Part shown: piece after piece, positions 8,980-16,532 of the stretch
Numbering within the stretch: position 1 is the stretch's first letter
Layout of the letters: each line of letters opens with the position of its first letter
DNA from: a virus
Length of the DNA: 64,000 bases
Virus record (IMG/VR): IMGVR_UViG_3300044614_002230
Coordinates: 1-64,000 of that record
Reading direction: 5' to 3' (one strand)
The notes under the pieces: generated by a model
Told to the model about the DNA's origin: nothing
Databases searched by the model: none
What the model saw: only the letters and a program-made list of their open reading frames with translations
Translations under genes and position numbers: made by a program

Positions 8980-9566
8980 TACAGAGTTCTTCCTTTTTTC
9001 CACCCTTTCGGGATTTCACTGTCTGGAGCAAGCATTTTTGATTCTATACCGTTGGTTACCCAAAAGTAACCTTTTGTAGCTTCCGGGTCTAAATTTTGCA
9101 ATCCGTTGTAGTAACTACCTTTCACCCACCCCTCTCCGGGGCATTCTTTACAGCGTTTGCTTTTTCCATCTTTAATCCACTGAACCGAACCTTTGGTTGG
9201 GTGTTCTTCCCCGAAAGGTTTTGACCTACCCCACTTAAACCCGGGAGGGAGAATACCATCACGGACCTGTAAGTTTTTTACCCCGTTAGTGGCCCACTTG
9301 AATGACCCAAATATATCTTTTTCAGGGGGAACCATTCTGTTTCTGTTTCTATTGTTAGATATATGTTTTAATATTAACTGTCTTTCCCTTTCTTTAAGTT
9401 CTTCCAAATTGTCGCAAAATGCAATAACCTGTTTTTTAACAGGGACAAAAGATTTGTCTTTACAAGAACCCATGTAAGGATCTAAAGACGGGTCTTGTCG
9501 GGAAGAACGCCTCCCAATGTAATAATCGTTTTGTTCGTTAAAAACTAAATAAAGGTAATGGTACAT
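8979..9566 (-). CDS. GIY-YIG homing-endonuclease-like protein
   Basis: 195 residues. The N-terminus MYHYLYLVFNEQNDYYIGRR matches the GIY-YIG nuclease core (here YLYLV...YYIG, conserved Arg after YIG), followed by 'ERERQLILKH', the conserved helix with Glu. The C-terminal half contains three imperfect repeats of the form W-x-T/K-N/D-G...P-x-G-W/F-x-x-GR (near residues 90-112, 128-147 and 168-193), the minor-groove-contact type repeats often attached to phage homing nucleases. It lies between structural-type genes and has its own candidate late promoter, fitting a free-standing mobile endonuclease gene. Its cut site and activity are unknown. Confidence 0.78.
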   Translation of the reverse strand: MYHYLYLVFNEQNDYYIGRRSSRQDPSLDPYMGSCKDKSFVPVKKQVIAFCDNLEELKERERQLILKHISNNRNRNRMVPPEKDIFGSFKWATNGVKNLQVRDGILPPGFKWGRSKPFGEEHPTKGSVQWIKDGKSKRCKECPGEGWVKGSYYNGLQNLDPEATKGYFWVTNGIESKMLAPDSEIPKGWKKGRTL

Positions 9567-9584
9567 TGTTGCTGGGTCTTTTCT

Positions 9585-9592
9585 TATTTATA
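9585..9592 (-). promoter_or_regulatory. TATAAATA, T4-like late promoter candidate (GIY-YIG gene)
   Basis: Coding strand reads AGGGTATAAATA, merging the GGG of the phage-specific box with the T4 late core. It lies 18 nt before ATG 9566. Confidence 0.5.
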
Positions 9593-9612
9593 CCCTACGC
9601 AGTTTGGAACTC

Positions 9613-10329
9613 TTAACCCGGCAGCCCTGATTCACCTGCTTCCAGGCGTTTTTTCACGGATTCGGGTAACCCGCTTTCCCAGCCGTGCTTTTTTGCAATG
9701 CGAATAATATTTTTCATAATCGCCCGGGGATTCTTAGCGCGGCCAACCGAAGACCAAGCTGCCGACACATCCTCGGGTCCGGAGATTGGGAAAGACATTT
9801 CTGGACCGGCGAATTCTCCTTTTACTTCGCCTTTCTTCATTTTCTCCCTCTTTTCAGTCGACCACTCCCGATATTCAGCATCTTTACGCTTTTTATCGCG
9901 ACAAGCAGCACATGTACCGCATTTGCACCCCTCGGCCATGGCAAAGGGTTGAGGGATTGCCATCAATTCGTTATCTTGGGAGTCTCCGGGAGCCGCTTCT
10001 GCAAACGGGTACTCTTTTTCTTTCAGGGATTTAAATTTTTCCGCTCTTGCTTTTTTACGGTCAAAAATTTCTTTCATCGCGGTTGAGCTGTCTGCGTGAT
10101 CGTCGTATAAACGGTTCACAAGGCTTTCCCGCTTTTGACGGTTTTGTTCATTAGCTTTTAGCTGAGTCTCGTTGTGGTGAGACATACCGCCTTCCGCATT
10201 CGGGCTCCACTTCTTACCTGTCTTATTAAGGCGAGCAAGCTGGTCCGTAGTCATGGCATTGCCAGCGTTAATACCGCCCCCAACACCCGGAAGCGAAATA
10301 CCTGAAAAGTCGAGGGAGCTACCGTACAT
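9613..10329 (-). CDS. Putative virion-associated protein, 238 aa
   Basis: The N-terminus is Gly-rich ('SGISLPGVGGGINAG'). The middle is charged and helical, with a four-Cys knuckle CKCGTCAAC near residue 136 that could bind zinc. The C-terminal 60 residues ('EMSFPISGPEDVSAAWSSVG' through 'IIRIAKKHGWESGLPESV') resemble the small helical domain found at the ends of phage prohead-protease and structural polyproteins (pattern: F-P...V...A...G...R...I...I..RA). A TATAAATA box lies only 2 nt upstream of the ATG, so if that box drives transcription, translation may begin further in, for example at Met26. Function unknown. Confidence 0.6.
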   Translation of the reverse strand: MYGSSLDFSGISLPGVGGGINAGNAMTTDQLARLNKTGKKWSPNAEGGMSHHNETQLKANEQNRQKRESLVNRLYDDHADSSTAMKEIFDRKKARAEKFKSLKEKEYPFAEAAPGDSQDNELMAIPQPFAMAEGCKCGTCAACRDKKRKDAEYREWSTEKREKMKKGEVKGEFAGPEMSFPISGPEDVSAAWSSVGRAKNPRAIMKNIIRIAKKHGWESGLPESVKKRLEAGESGLPG

Positions 10330-10331
10330 TA

Positions 10332-10339
10332 TATTTATA
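10332..10339 (-). promoter_or_regulatory. TATAAATA beside start codon
   Basis: Exact T4 late core on the coding strand, ending 2 nt before ATG 10329. This is too close for that start unless the mRNA is leaderless or a downstream start is used; possibly fortuitous. Confidence 0.25.
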
Positions 10340-10354
10340 GATGAGTCTAGGGTG

Positions 10355-10362
10355 TTTTACCC
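10355..10362 (-). promoter_or_regulatory. GGGTAAAA box, candidate late promoter (10329 gene)
   Basis: Directly follows the stop codon of the upstream gene and sits 25 nt before ATG 10329. The box also forms one arm of AGGGT-AAAAC-ACCCT, a short inverted repeat. Confidence 0.5.
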
Positions 10363-10794
10363 TTACTCTTCTTCTTCATCAAAGGAATTGAGCAATTCCT
10401 CTACTAATGCATCAATCTCTTCGTCAGAAATAATGTCTTCTTCATCCGAGTCGGTATTTTCTTCTTCGTCTAATAGTTCATCGATGAGAGCTCTTGCTTC
10501 TTCAAGGGTCATTTCTTCTGTATCTTCATCGAATTCCTCGTCATCCTCTTCCGGCATGTAATCTTCTACATTAAATGGCCTTTTTAGATCTTCTTCTGGC
10601 CCTTTACCGCTTGGGTATTTCCAAAGCCCAACGTGGGCAGCCCATGGCGAACCGGTTGAAATTACCTCTGTGGGCAACCCTGTATTCTGGTCAATATCGT
10701 GATCGGCAGGATTCACTAACGACTGACCGTAAGCAGCTCTAAAAGCTTCAAGAGCTTCGGCACTCCAGTCACCACCGATTCTGTTTGTTCCCAT
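10363..10794 (-). CDS. Highly acidic protein, 143 aa
   Basis: The first 30 residues hold a helix 'SAEALEAFRAAYGQSLVN', loosely similar to the N-terminal LL-x-QF-x-x-DYAE motif of the two genes at 7368-8047. From residue 80 on the chain is almost entirely Asp/Glu with hydrophobic Leu/Ile positions ('EEARALIDELLDEEEN'), ending in a run of Glu. Such charge suggests a DNA mimic, scaffold, or histone-like-protein antagonist, but nothing specific is recognised. It is preceded by a GGGTAAAA box, so probably late and virion-related. Confidence 0.6.
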   Translation of the reverse strand: MGTNRIGGDWSAEALEAFRAAYGQSLVNPADHDIDQNTGLPTEVISTGSPWAAHVGLWKYPSGKGPEEDLKRPFNVEDYMPEEDDEEFDEDTEEMTLEEARALIDELLDEEENTDSDEEDIISDEEIDALVEELLNSFDEEEE

Positions 10795-10816
10795 AGTTTT
10801 AGTGTGAGTTGCTAAA

Positions 10817-10824
10817 TTTTACCC
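10817..10824 (-). promoter_or_regulatory. GGGTAAAA box, candidate late promoter (10794 gene)
   Basis: 22 nt before ATG 10794 and 4 nt after the upstream stop codon. Confidence 0.5.
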
Positions 10825-10828
10825 GATA

Positions 10829-11197
10829 TTACCGAGGTTTGATCTCACCTGTAATATCCTGAGAAAGGCGAGAATTTCCCATTAATTGCTCTTTGTACTT
10901 TTTGATTTCGGTTTGAACTTCGGCCCGCAATTTGCCTGATTCAATCATCTCTTTCTTTTTCTCGTTACGGGTTTTTGGACGATTACTTTCCACCACTCTT
11001 CCTTTATCATCAAATTCATGACCCTTTGGTGCCTGAGGTTTAACCGGCTCAGGGTGACATTCTTCACACAACCTGTCGAGAAGAGTGTCGAATTTGTCTT
11101 TTAACCTTTTTCTACATACCGTGTTGACTGCCAAGGTCATAGGACCACAAGGAAGTTTATGTTCTTTAATAAGGTTAGAGGCTTTTGAATTTGACAT
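10829..11197 (-). CDS. Small basic protein, 122 aa, unknown function
   Basis: The N-terminal half contains four Cys spaced irregularly ('LPCGPMTLAVNTVCRKRL', then 'LCEECHPE'), possibly a zinc-binding fold. The C-terminal half is Lys/Arg/Glu-rich and helical. It starts 6 nt after the end of the gene at 11204. No family recognised. Its neighbours are short proteins of the same module, probably co-transcribed. Confidence 0.55.
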   Translation of the reverse strand: MSNSKASNLIKEHKLPCGPMTLAVNTVCRKRLKDKFDTLLDRLCEECHPEPVKPQAPKGHEFDDKGRVVESNRPKTRNEKKKEMIESGKLRAEVQTEIKKYKEQLMGNSRLSQDITGEIKPR

Positions 11198-11203
11198 AAT
11201 TAG

Positions 11204-11536
11204 TTAGGCTGATTTGCGAGGAGTTAACCACCCTTCATTGTGTTTATCGTAATGAACTCCTGCTTTTTTCTCCTTTCTAGGGTTGGAGTCTTTTTTGTTT
11301 TCTTCCCTCATAGAAGAGATCATTGTGTCTCTCATGGCTCGAAGGGTTTCACGAGGCACGGAACAATGGGGACTGTCTCTATAACTTCGGTACCAGAATG
11401 CCACTTCGGAAGGGTCGTCAGCCTGTAGGCAAAGGTTCCAAATGCCAAGAGCCTGAGAATCGGATAAAGTTCCAGGAGGAAGTCGAGATTCAATTTCATG
11501 GCGCTCAGGGCGAGCGAATCGAGTGTCTTTGCGCAT
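11204..11536 (-). CDS. Small charged protein, 110 aa, unknown function
   Basis: Sequence such as 'LGIWNLCLQADDPSEVAFWY' suggests a compact helical N-terminal domain with Trp and Cys; the last third is Lys-rich and probably disordered ('SNPRKEKKAGVHYDKHNEGW'). It starts 8 nt after the upstream HNH-like gene ends. No motif recognised. Confidence 0.55.
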   Translation of the reverse strand: MRKDTRFARPERHEIESRLPPGTLSDSQALGIWNLCLQADDPSEVAFWYRSYRDSPHCSVPRETLRAMRDTMISSMREENKKDSNPRKEKKAGVHYDKHNEGWLTPRKSA

Positions 11537-11544
11537 TAGCTTAC

Positions 11545-13233
11545 CTATAGATCCATGAGCTCTTGAAACACTTCCTCTCTGACAGTTCGCACGATAGCAC
11601 GAACTTGTTTGGTTTTCTCTCCTTTGACGCGAACAAAAGGCAAACCAGTTTCTGCGTCCACATCACCGGGGGCGGGTTTAACTTGCTTGCTGATAAGTTC
11701 TTTAGCTCTTGTAGTACCTGAGTTTAAAATCTCTCTTGCTTTTGCTAAAGATTGTTTATCACCTCTTTCATATAAAACTGCCATTTTCTCAATCATACTT
11801 GTAGTCAGTTGTTCTGACCCTGCAACGTCCTTACCGAACCAATACCACCGCTTATCCCCTCGGCCATGACTCTGAATACCACCTCCAATGGTTTCAGCAC
11901 TCGCTCCTAAGTTAAATGTGATAATTTTCGTCAATAATTTTTCACGTAATTGTTTGTCCTCCACTGCGGCAGCCTGTTGTCCTAGCAAGCGAATTTGATC
12001 AGCTGTTTTGGCTCTAGAAGCTCGACTTTCTACATCTTTTTTAAACAAAATTTGATCCATTTTTTTATCGAAGTTCTCTTGAACTTTTTGCTTGCTTTCT
12101 GTGGTTAATTTATTATCTTTATCAAATTGGTAACCGCCTTCTTTCTCCCGAGTTTTCCACCATGTATCGTAGGGAGTGCTGGCTCTGCCAACATTGGACC
12201 CTGTTCGGAAGAATGAGTAATTCCTGCCTTGTTCTGCCGCTTTACCTGCCACTTCTGCTGGAATGTTGTGCTCTAAATCCATCCAAGTGATGGGCAATCT
12301 AACCCCCGAAGCGAAATCTCTACCATCTTCAGAAAGAAACACTGCGGCCAACACCCTAGCCCTGGCGTTTTTCTGATCCGCGGTTTGTTTGCCCAGGGGG
12401 CCATAAGATTCAGGTAAGGCATTGGTGCTCACATCTTTGCCAAATTTGCCCCCAATTGGGGACTTATCCAGAGCACCTGCTTTTTCCAAGTATTTGCGCT
12501 CACTGTCTGGCATCAGCGATAAAAACATAGAAACTTGAGCTTCCGAAGGTTCTCCACGGGTTCTCCTTGCAGCTGCTAATGGTTCTAATTTTTCAGATAA
12601 CTGTTGGGGGGTAAAAGGTTTGCCGGCATCTTTAGCTGCTTGAACTTCCTCCTGCAACTTCGTGTACGCGTTAAGTTGAGCCAAACGCTTTTGTGTACCT
12701 TCAACTTCTGCCACAGATGCTGGAATAGATTTCTCCCTTTCTGTGAAAGAAGCGGACACTGCCAACTCTAATGTTTTATTTAATGTTTGTTGATAAGATT
12801 TTTCATCTAACACGCCATTTACTGTGTGTTCCTTCTTCAGGGCCTCAATGGAGGCATTTAGCTCCTTAACCCTTTTCTTTAGAGTGGAGGATTTTAAATC
12901 AACATCATCTTCTTGATCATCTTCATCTTCATCTTCATCCTCAGAGCTTCCCGAGCTTTTTGTTTTAACTAATTTGGAGAAATACCCAGAAGTCTGCTCC
13001 TCAGTTAGAACACCTTCTTTTTCTAACCCCCTTAGCATTTGTCGCAAAGAATTGAGCGACGAATTTACAGGGTCTGCAGCGTCAATTAAACAGTCATCAT
13101 CAAAGTAAATACAAGTGGCTCCACAAGATTTACCTTTTTTGCAACCCTTGGCTCCGCCTGCAGCGAAAGAGAAAACCGCTGGCATTCGAGTAGATAGAGG
13201 TTCAATTGTATGAGAATTACGCCAGCGGTACAT
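11545..13233 (-). CDS. Large charged protein with HNH-like motif and N-terminal Cys module, 562 aa
   Basis: The N-terminus has KGCKKGKSCGATCIYFDDDC (about residues 29-48), whose GK-x-CGA-x-x-I core recurs in the kinase-like protein at 4375-6258. An Asp/Glu run follows near residue 100 (SSEDEDEDEDDQEDD). The middle is helical and charged. Around 317-350 is 'MDLEHNIPAEVAG' followed by 'NYSFFRTGSNVGRAS', which has the order of an HNH nuclease (D-x-E-H-x-I-P, then N and N); the third catalytic residue is not certain. It may be an injected nuclease or a structural protein with a degenerate HNH fold. It is the gene directly downstream of PhoH. Confidence 0.55.
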   Translation of the reverse strand: MYRWRNSHTIEPLSTRMPAVFSFAAGGAKGCKKGKSCGATCIYFDDDCLIDAADPVNSSLNSLRQMLRGLEKEGVLTEEQTSGYFSKLVKTKSSGSSEDEDEDEDDQEDDVDLKSSTLKKRVKELNASIEALKKEHTVNGVLDEKSYQQTLNKTLELAVSASFTEREKSIPASVAEVEGTQKRLAQLNAYTKLQEEVQAAKDAGKPFTPQQLSEKLEPLAAARRTRGEPSEAQVSMFLSLMPDSERKYLEKAGALDKSPIGGKFGKDVSTNALPESYGPLGKQTADQKNARARVLAAVFLSEDGRDFASGVRLPITWMDLEHNIPAEVAGKAAEQGRNYSFFRTGSNVGRASTPYDTWWKTREKEGGYQFDKDNKLTTESKQKVQENFDKKMDQILFKKDVESRASRAKTADQIRLLGQQAAAVEDKQLREKLLTKIITFNLGASAETIGGGIQSHGRGDKRWYWFGKDVAGSEQLTTSMIEKMAVLYERGDKQSLAKAREILNSGTTRAKELISKQVKPAPGDVDAETGLPFVRVKGEKTKQVRAIVRTVREEVFQELMDL

Positions 13234-13235
13234 AG

Positions 13236-14063
13236 TCAGTCTTCGTATCTGTCTAAAATGTGTGCGATTACAGAGTTACGCACGATGTCTTCTTTTTCGA
13301 ATTTAACAATCCCAACCTCTGTTAGGTTGCTTAAACGGTGAATGGCGTCAACCAGACCATTATCACGACGGAAAACTTCAAGATCTGTCTGTTTGGTGTC
13401 TCCAATAAGGCAAATTTTTGAATCTTTGCCGACCCGGCTGAGGCAAGTTTTGATATGACTCGGCAAAAAGTTCTGAGCCTCGTCAACGATGATAAATGCT
13501 TCGTTCAATGAGCGTCCACGAATATCCTCGAGGAGCACAGGTTCAATAATTTTTTTATTTAAAAGGTATTCTGCAGCACCTTGCGAACGCATGATGCAGG
13601 GTAGGTTGTCGAGCACGGGAGCGATCAACGGAGCAATCTTTTCCGATAGATCGCCAGGTAAAGCACCTCGTCCCCTTTGAAACTCTACTCCAACGTCGCT
13701 ACGAACATAGTACACTTTATCATAGTCGCCAGAGGCGACTCCATAAAGTCCGTAGTGAAGAGCAATTAGAGTTTTGCCGGTACCGGCACAGCCATGAGCC
13801 AGAGTGACTGTGTTTCTTTTGAAACAATCCCAAAGTTCTTCTTGACGCCAAGTTAGAAACTTCGGGGTCTGAACATCCATACCTTTATGGTATGTTTGTT
13901 CTAGCATTTGCACAGCCTCGGCTCGACGAGTTTTACGCTTTTCCTTTGAAGATAACATACGTGAGATGGTGATAGCAACGGTGGGTACTTGAAAAACATA
14001 CGCTTTGTGCCTAAAAAACTTTACACTAACACCACCTCCTTGAGAAATATAGTGGGATTGCAT
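13236..14063 (-). CDS. phoH: PhoH-like P-loop ATPase
   Basis: 275 residues with Walker A GCAGTGKT at about 91-98, Walker B 'AFIIVDEAQN' near 188-197 and the conserved 'GDTKQTD' motif near 225, in the order typical of PhoH/PhoH2 proteins. PhoH is very common in cyanophages and other marine phages; its role there is uncertain (proposed RNA- or phosphate-stress-related ATPase). The start at 14063 lies 24 nt after a GGGTAAAA box but lacks a clear ribosome-binding site. An internal ATG at 13958 (Met36) would leave the ATPase intact, and the extra 35 residues look unlike a conserved domain. Confidence 0.9.
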   Translation of the reverse strand: MQSHYISQGGGVSVKFFRHKAYVFQVPTVAITISRMLSSKEKRKTRRAEAVQMLEQTYHKGMDVQTPKFLTWRQEELWDCFKRNTVTLAHGCAGTGKTLIALHYGLYGVASGDYDKVYYVRSDVGVEFQRGRGALPGDLSEKIAPLIAPVLDNLPCIMRSQGAAEYLLNKKIIEPVLLEDIRGRSLNEAFIIVDEAQNFLPSHIKTCLSRVGKDSKICLIGDTKQTDLEVFRRDNGLVDAIHRLSNLTEVGIVKFEKEDIVRNSVIAHILDRYED

Positions 14064-14087
14064 TGGAGGGCTGCAACCGACCCAAAG

Positions 14088-14095
14088 TTTTACCC
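14088..14095 (-). promoter_or_regulatory. GGGTAAAA box, candidate late promoter (phoH)
   Basis: 24 nt before ATG 14063, after the stop of the 66-residue gene. Confidence 0.5.
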
Positions 14096-14104
14096 TTTAA
14101 GAGG

Positions 14105-14305
14105 TCACTCGTGCCACCGTTCAACAAAATCATCGAAGCCACCAGCTCCACCGCAAGGACGCGAATACCGGTTTTCTGGGATATTGTATTGGCTGGCCTT
14201 TGCTTTTTTCAAATACAAGTCAGCTATTGGCGAAGTGGCCAATACTACTGTGCCGTGCTCGGCACGCATAATTTCTTGATTATAGTCTGTAGGATGAATA
14301 GCCAT
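14105..14305 (-). CDS. Small protein, 66 aa, unknown function
   Basis: It fills the space between TerL and phoH, and its stop is followed by a GGGTAAAA box as for other real genes. The sequence 'HGTVVLATSPIADLYLKKAK' and the C-terminus 'GGAGGFDDFVERWHE' look protein-like rather than random. The start lies just beyond a 6-bp hairpin. No family recognised. Confidence 0.55.
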   Translation of the reverse strand: MAIHPTDYNQEIMRAEHGTVVLATSPIADLYLKKAKASQYNIPENRYSRPCGGAGGFDDFVERWHE

Positions 14306-14311
14306 AGCAAT

Positions 14312-14327
14312 CTGTTGTAAACAACAG
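14312..14327 (-). other. Hairpin between TerL and small gene
   Basis: CTGTTG/CAACAG stem with 4-nt loop, 7 nt upstream of ATG 14305. There is no T-tract, so it may affect translation rather than termination. Confidence 0.35.
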
Positions 14328-14352
14328 AACTTTTAGGGAGGTTGCTATCTCC

Positions 14353-16092
14353 TTAGTCGTAGCTTAAATGCCCTCTTCTGCCTCTTGAACCTCTTTCAAA
14401 GAAAGAAGGAACTCTTCTATGGTCCTCAGTGTCTCCGTAAGAGTAATCAGGGTCATTTACCATTGTATCCCCGGAGAACAATTTATGCCGGGGTTTGTGC
14501 AACTCTTGTATCACATTTCCATCTGAAATAGCGTCTCGAGTTAATTGCCCTTTGAATCTCTTGTTTTGAATAATATGGTCTTGAAGCCCCCTGTCTATAG
14601 CGTCTAATTTTAACGTGTAATAGGTTAATGTCCAAGAAAAAGCATCAGTGCTATCGTCATGTTTAGTGAAAGGAAAAGTTGTTAATTCTTTGACGAAAGC
14701 ATCCGTCCATAGCCCTCTAACTATTTTAACGCGGCTGTTTTCAAGTAAAGGGCAAACCGCTTGTAAACGGGTTGTTTTAGATTTAAGTGGCCTCATTTCT
14801 TCCACAGGTATGCGAGCCTCTCTCTTCAAAACCTGAATCAAAGATTGACCTGATGCAGCTTTTTCAATGCATAATACCTTGGCATTATAAAAAGCATACG
14901 CCTGTTTAACCGCTTCCACCATATCTGGGAACCCCCAGCGACCTTTGATAATATCTCGTATATATACGGTACTAGGGTCAGTCAGACTTATTGAGCCCAC
15001 GCATATGGCAGTTTCGTCGGAAAATTGCTGTTCACTAAAGGCACAGTCTACGCCGAACCATGTTACGTCAAACTCTGGACAATCTTCCTCTTCCACGATT
15101 TCGATCCAACCGTTTTTCACGATTTGACCTTCGGCTGCTACAGGCATCCCTTGGTACAGGGCGGCAAAAGCGAAAGAACCCATGGTCTTTTTCTGCGACA
15201 AGAGCATGTCAACAGTGAATGAAGAGTTCGTTGGCCAGTGAGATTCTCCCATCTGGCGTTCCAACGGGTCATTAACCGGATCTTCACAAATACCCGCAAT
15301 GTTCACCCAACGCCAGCCCATGGGGTTTTCTTCTTCATCGTAAAAACCATCTTTCTCCATCAAAACTCCATGCAAGTCTCTTTCATGGAATCGTGTGGCA
15401 ATCACAAGCTGGCACCAATTATTTGTCCTTCGGGTGGAAGCTTCCTCTCCCCACCAGTTTTCCAGGGTCTCAAGGGCAGCTTTTGAGTCGGAGGACTTCA
15501 AAGGGTCGTCAATAACCATGCTACCTACTCCCGGGCTTTCAGGGTTCGTAGTTCCAGCAGTGAATCCTGTCAAAACTCCACCTACAGAAGTTGGAAGGAT
15601 GTAGCCTCCCCCCAACATGTCGTATTTTGAATCCGGTGCAAAACCTTTCCACTCTGGAAAAATTTTCTTAAATACAGGGGTTTTGAGCATAGCAATACAT
15701 TCCCGGTGGAATTTACCAGACAATTGCTGGCCGTATGATGCCATGATGTGCTGAGTCTGCTGATCCCTACCGAGAAGCCATGCCACAAACATTGTGGCAA
15801 GCATAGACTTGCCGGAACGAGGAGGGCACGAAACAATCAACCTTCGGTATCTGCCTGTGGCTAGATCTTCAAAAGCTGAACCAATAATTTCGTGAAATCC
15901 GACCACTTTCAGAGACCCTTCCTTCATCAAATCCGCAAAGGCTAGAAAACAATCTCTAGCTGCTTGGTGCTTGTAGGCGTTGATAACGGACTTAGGGGCT
16001 TCGAGTAATTCTAACTCTTTTAAACCTCTCTGATAAATTCTCCAAGAGGAGTGCTCTTCTAATTGGCTTGCCTTGAGAATTAATGGCCTCAT
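14353..16092 (-). CDS. terL: Terminase large subunit
   Basis: 579 residues, the usual length for TerL. The ATPase domain shows Walker A SCPPRSGKS at about 88-96 and Walker B VIDD at 193-196. The C-terminal RNase H-like nuclease domain shows 'GVDCAFSE', 'CIEKAASGQSL' and 'DDSTDAFSW', the three acidic clusters expected. It powers DNA packaging through the portal and cuts the concatemer. Its upstream neighbour (16094-16372) is the candidate small subunit, separated by 1 nt. The arrangement after the tail genes rather than before the portal is unusual for lambda-type order but frequent in T4-like and mixed phages. Confidence 0.95.
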   Translation of the reverse strand: MRPLILKASQLEEHSSWRIYQRGLKELELLEAPKSVINAYKHQAARDCFLAFADLMKEGSLKVVGFHEIIGSAFEDLATGRYRRLIVSCPPRSGKSMLATMFVAWLLGRDQQTQHIMASYGQQLSGKFHRECIAMLKTPVFKKIFPEWKGFAPDSKYDMLGGGYILPTSVGGVLTGFTAGTTNPESPGVGSMVIDDPLKSSDSKAALETLENWWGEEASTRRTNNWCQLVIATRFHERDLHGVLMEKDGFYDEEENPMGWRWVNIAGICEDPVNDPLERQMGESHWPTNSSFTVDMLLSQKKTMGSFAFAALYQGMPVAAEGQIVKNGWIEIVEEEDCPEFDVTWFGVDCAFSEQQFSDETAICVGSISLTDPSTVYIRDIIKGRWGFPDMVEAVKQAYAFYNAKVLCIEKAASGQSLIQVLKREARIPVEEMRPLKSKTTRLQAVCPLLENSRVKIVRGLWTDAFVKELTTFPFTKHDDSTDAFSWTLTYYTLKLDAIDRGLQDHIIQNKRFKGQLTRDAISDGNVIQELHKPRHKLFSGDTMVNDPDYSYGDTEDHRRVPSFFERGSRGRRGHLSYD

Positions 16093-16093
16093 A

Positions 16094-16372
16094 TTACCCG
16101 TCTTTAAGTTTTTGGAGGAGTTCTTCTACTTTGCCTCCATATTCTTTCGCAAGCTCTTTTTCTGACTTGCTCTCGGTTTCGGTCAACGCAACAATGTCAG
16201 AAACAATTTCCCTATGGGTTTTAACAGCGGAATTAAAAATTGAAACCAAATCTCTTGTTGAGCACTCAGAAAGTTGGTCTTGGATGTAACCAAGCGCCTC
16301 ATTCGCTACTTTGAGCGCCTCAAAGGCCAAAAATTCTTTTTGGGATAAAATTTCTTCGTGTTTTCGAGTCAT
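16094..16372 (-). CDS. Candidate terminase small subunit, 92 aa
   Basis: It starts in an ATGA overlap with the upstream 53-residue gene and ends 1 nt before TerL. The sequence is helical throughout, with a hydrophobic helix 'FLAFEALKVANEALGYIQDQ' and a C-terminal coiled coil 'ESKSEKELAKEYGGKVEELL'. Small terminases are short, helical, oligomeric DNA-binding proteins next to TerL, so position and fold type fit. There is no clear helix-turn-helix, and the assignment rests mainly on position. Confidence 0.5.
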   Translation of the reverse strand: MTRKHEEILSQKEFLAFEALKVANEALGYIQDQLSECSTRDLVSIFNSAVKTHREIVSDIVALTETESKSEKELAKEYGGKVEELLQKLKDG

Positions 16373-16530
16373 GGGAATCTTTTTCTACAAGAGGAGCAAC
16401 CTCCCCGGTTACTGGAATAGGGTGTGGAGGAGTACGAGTGTATCTCAGATAAAATCTGGTGGGCTAATTGTTCATTACCTTGAGCCATAGCGTCATGGTA
16501 CAATTTCCACAATTGAGCTGGTGAAGTCAT
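16369..16530 (-). CDS. Small Cys-containing protein, 53 aa
   Basis: A longer frame begins at 16635 inside the upstream gene; the ATG at 16530, 2 nt after the upstream TGA, is far more likely. The protein begins 'MTSPAQLWKLYHDAMAQGNE' and ends with GGCSSCRKRFP, a C-x-x-C pair. The stop overlaps the next ATG (ATGA). Function unknown; the opening helix resembles small phage proteins of 'W-x-x-Y-x-x-A...G...A' type. Confidence 0.6.
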   Translation of the reverse strand: MTSPAQLWKLYHDAMAQGNEQLAHQILSEIHSYSSTPYSSNRGGCSSCRKRFP

Positions 16531-16532
16531 GA

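Noticed and set aside
12915-12946. Tandem TCTTCA/TCATCT repeats
   Set aside because: They encode the Asp/Glu run of the HNH-like protein; low-complexity coding, not a regulatory repeat.
14030-14045. Strong AAGGAGGTG ribosome-binding-like site near the phoH start
   Set aside because: No in-frame start codon lies at a suitable distance; it falls within the phoH N-terminal coding part and may be chance.
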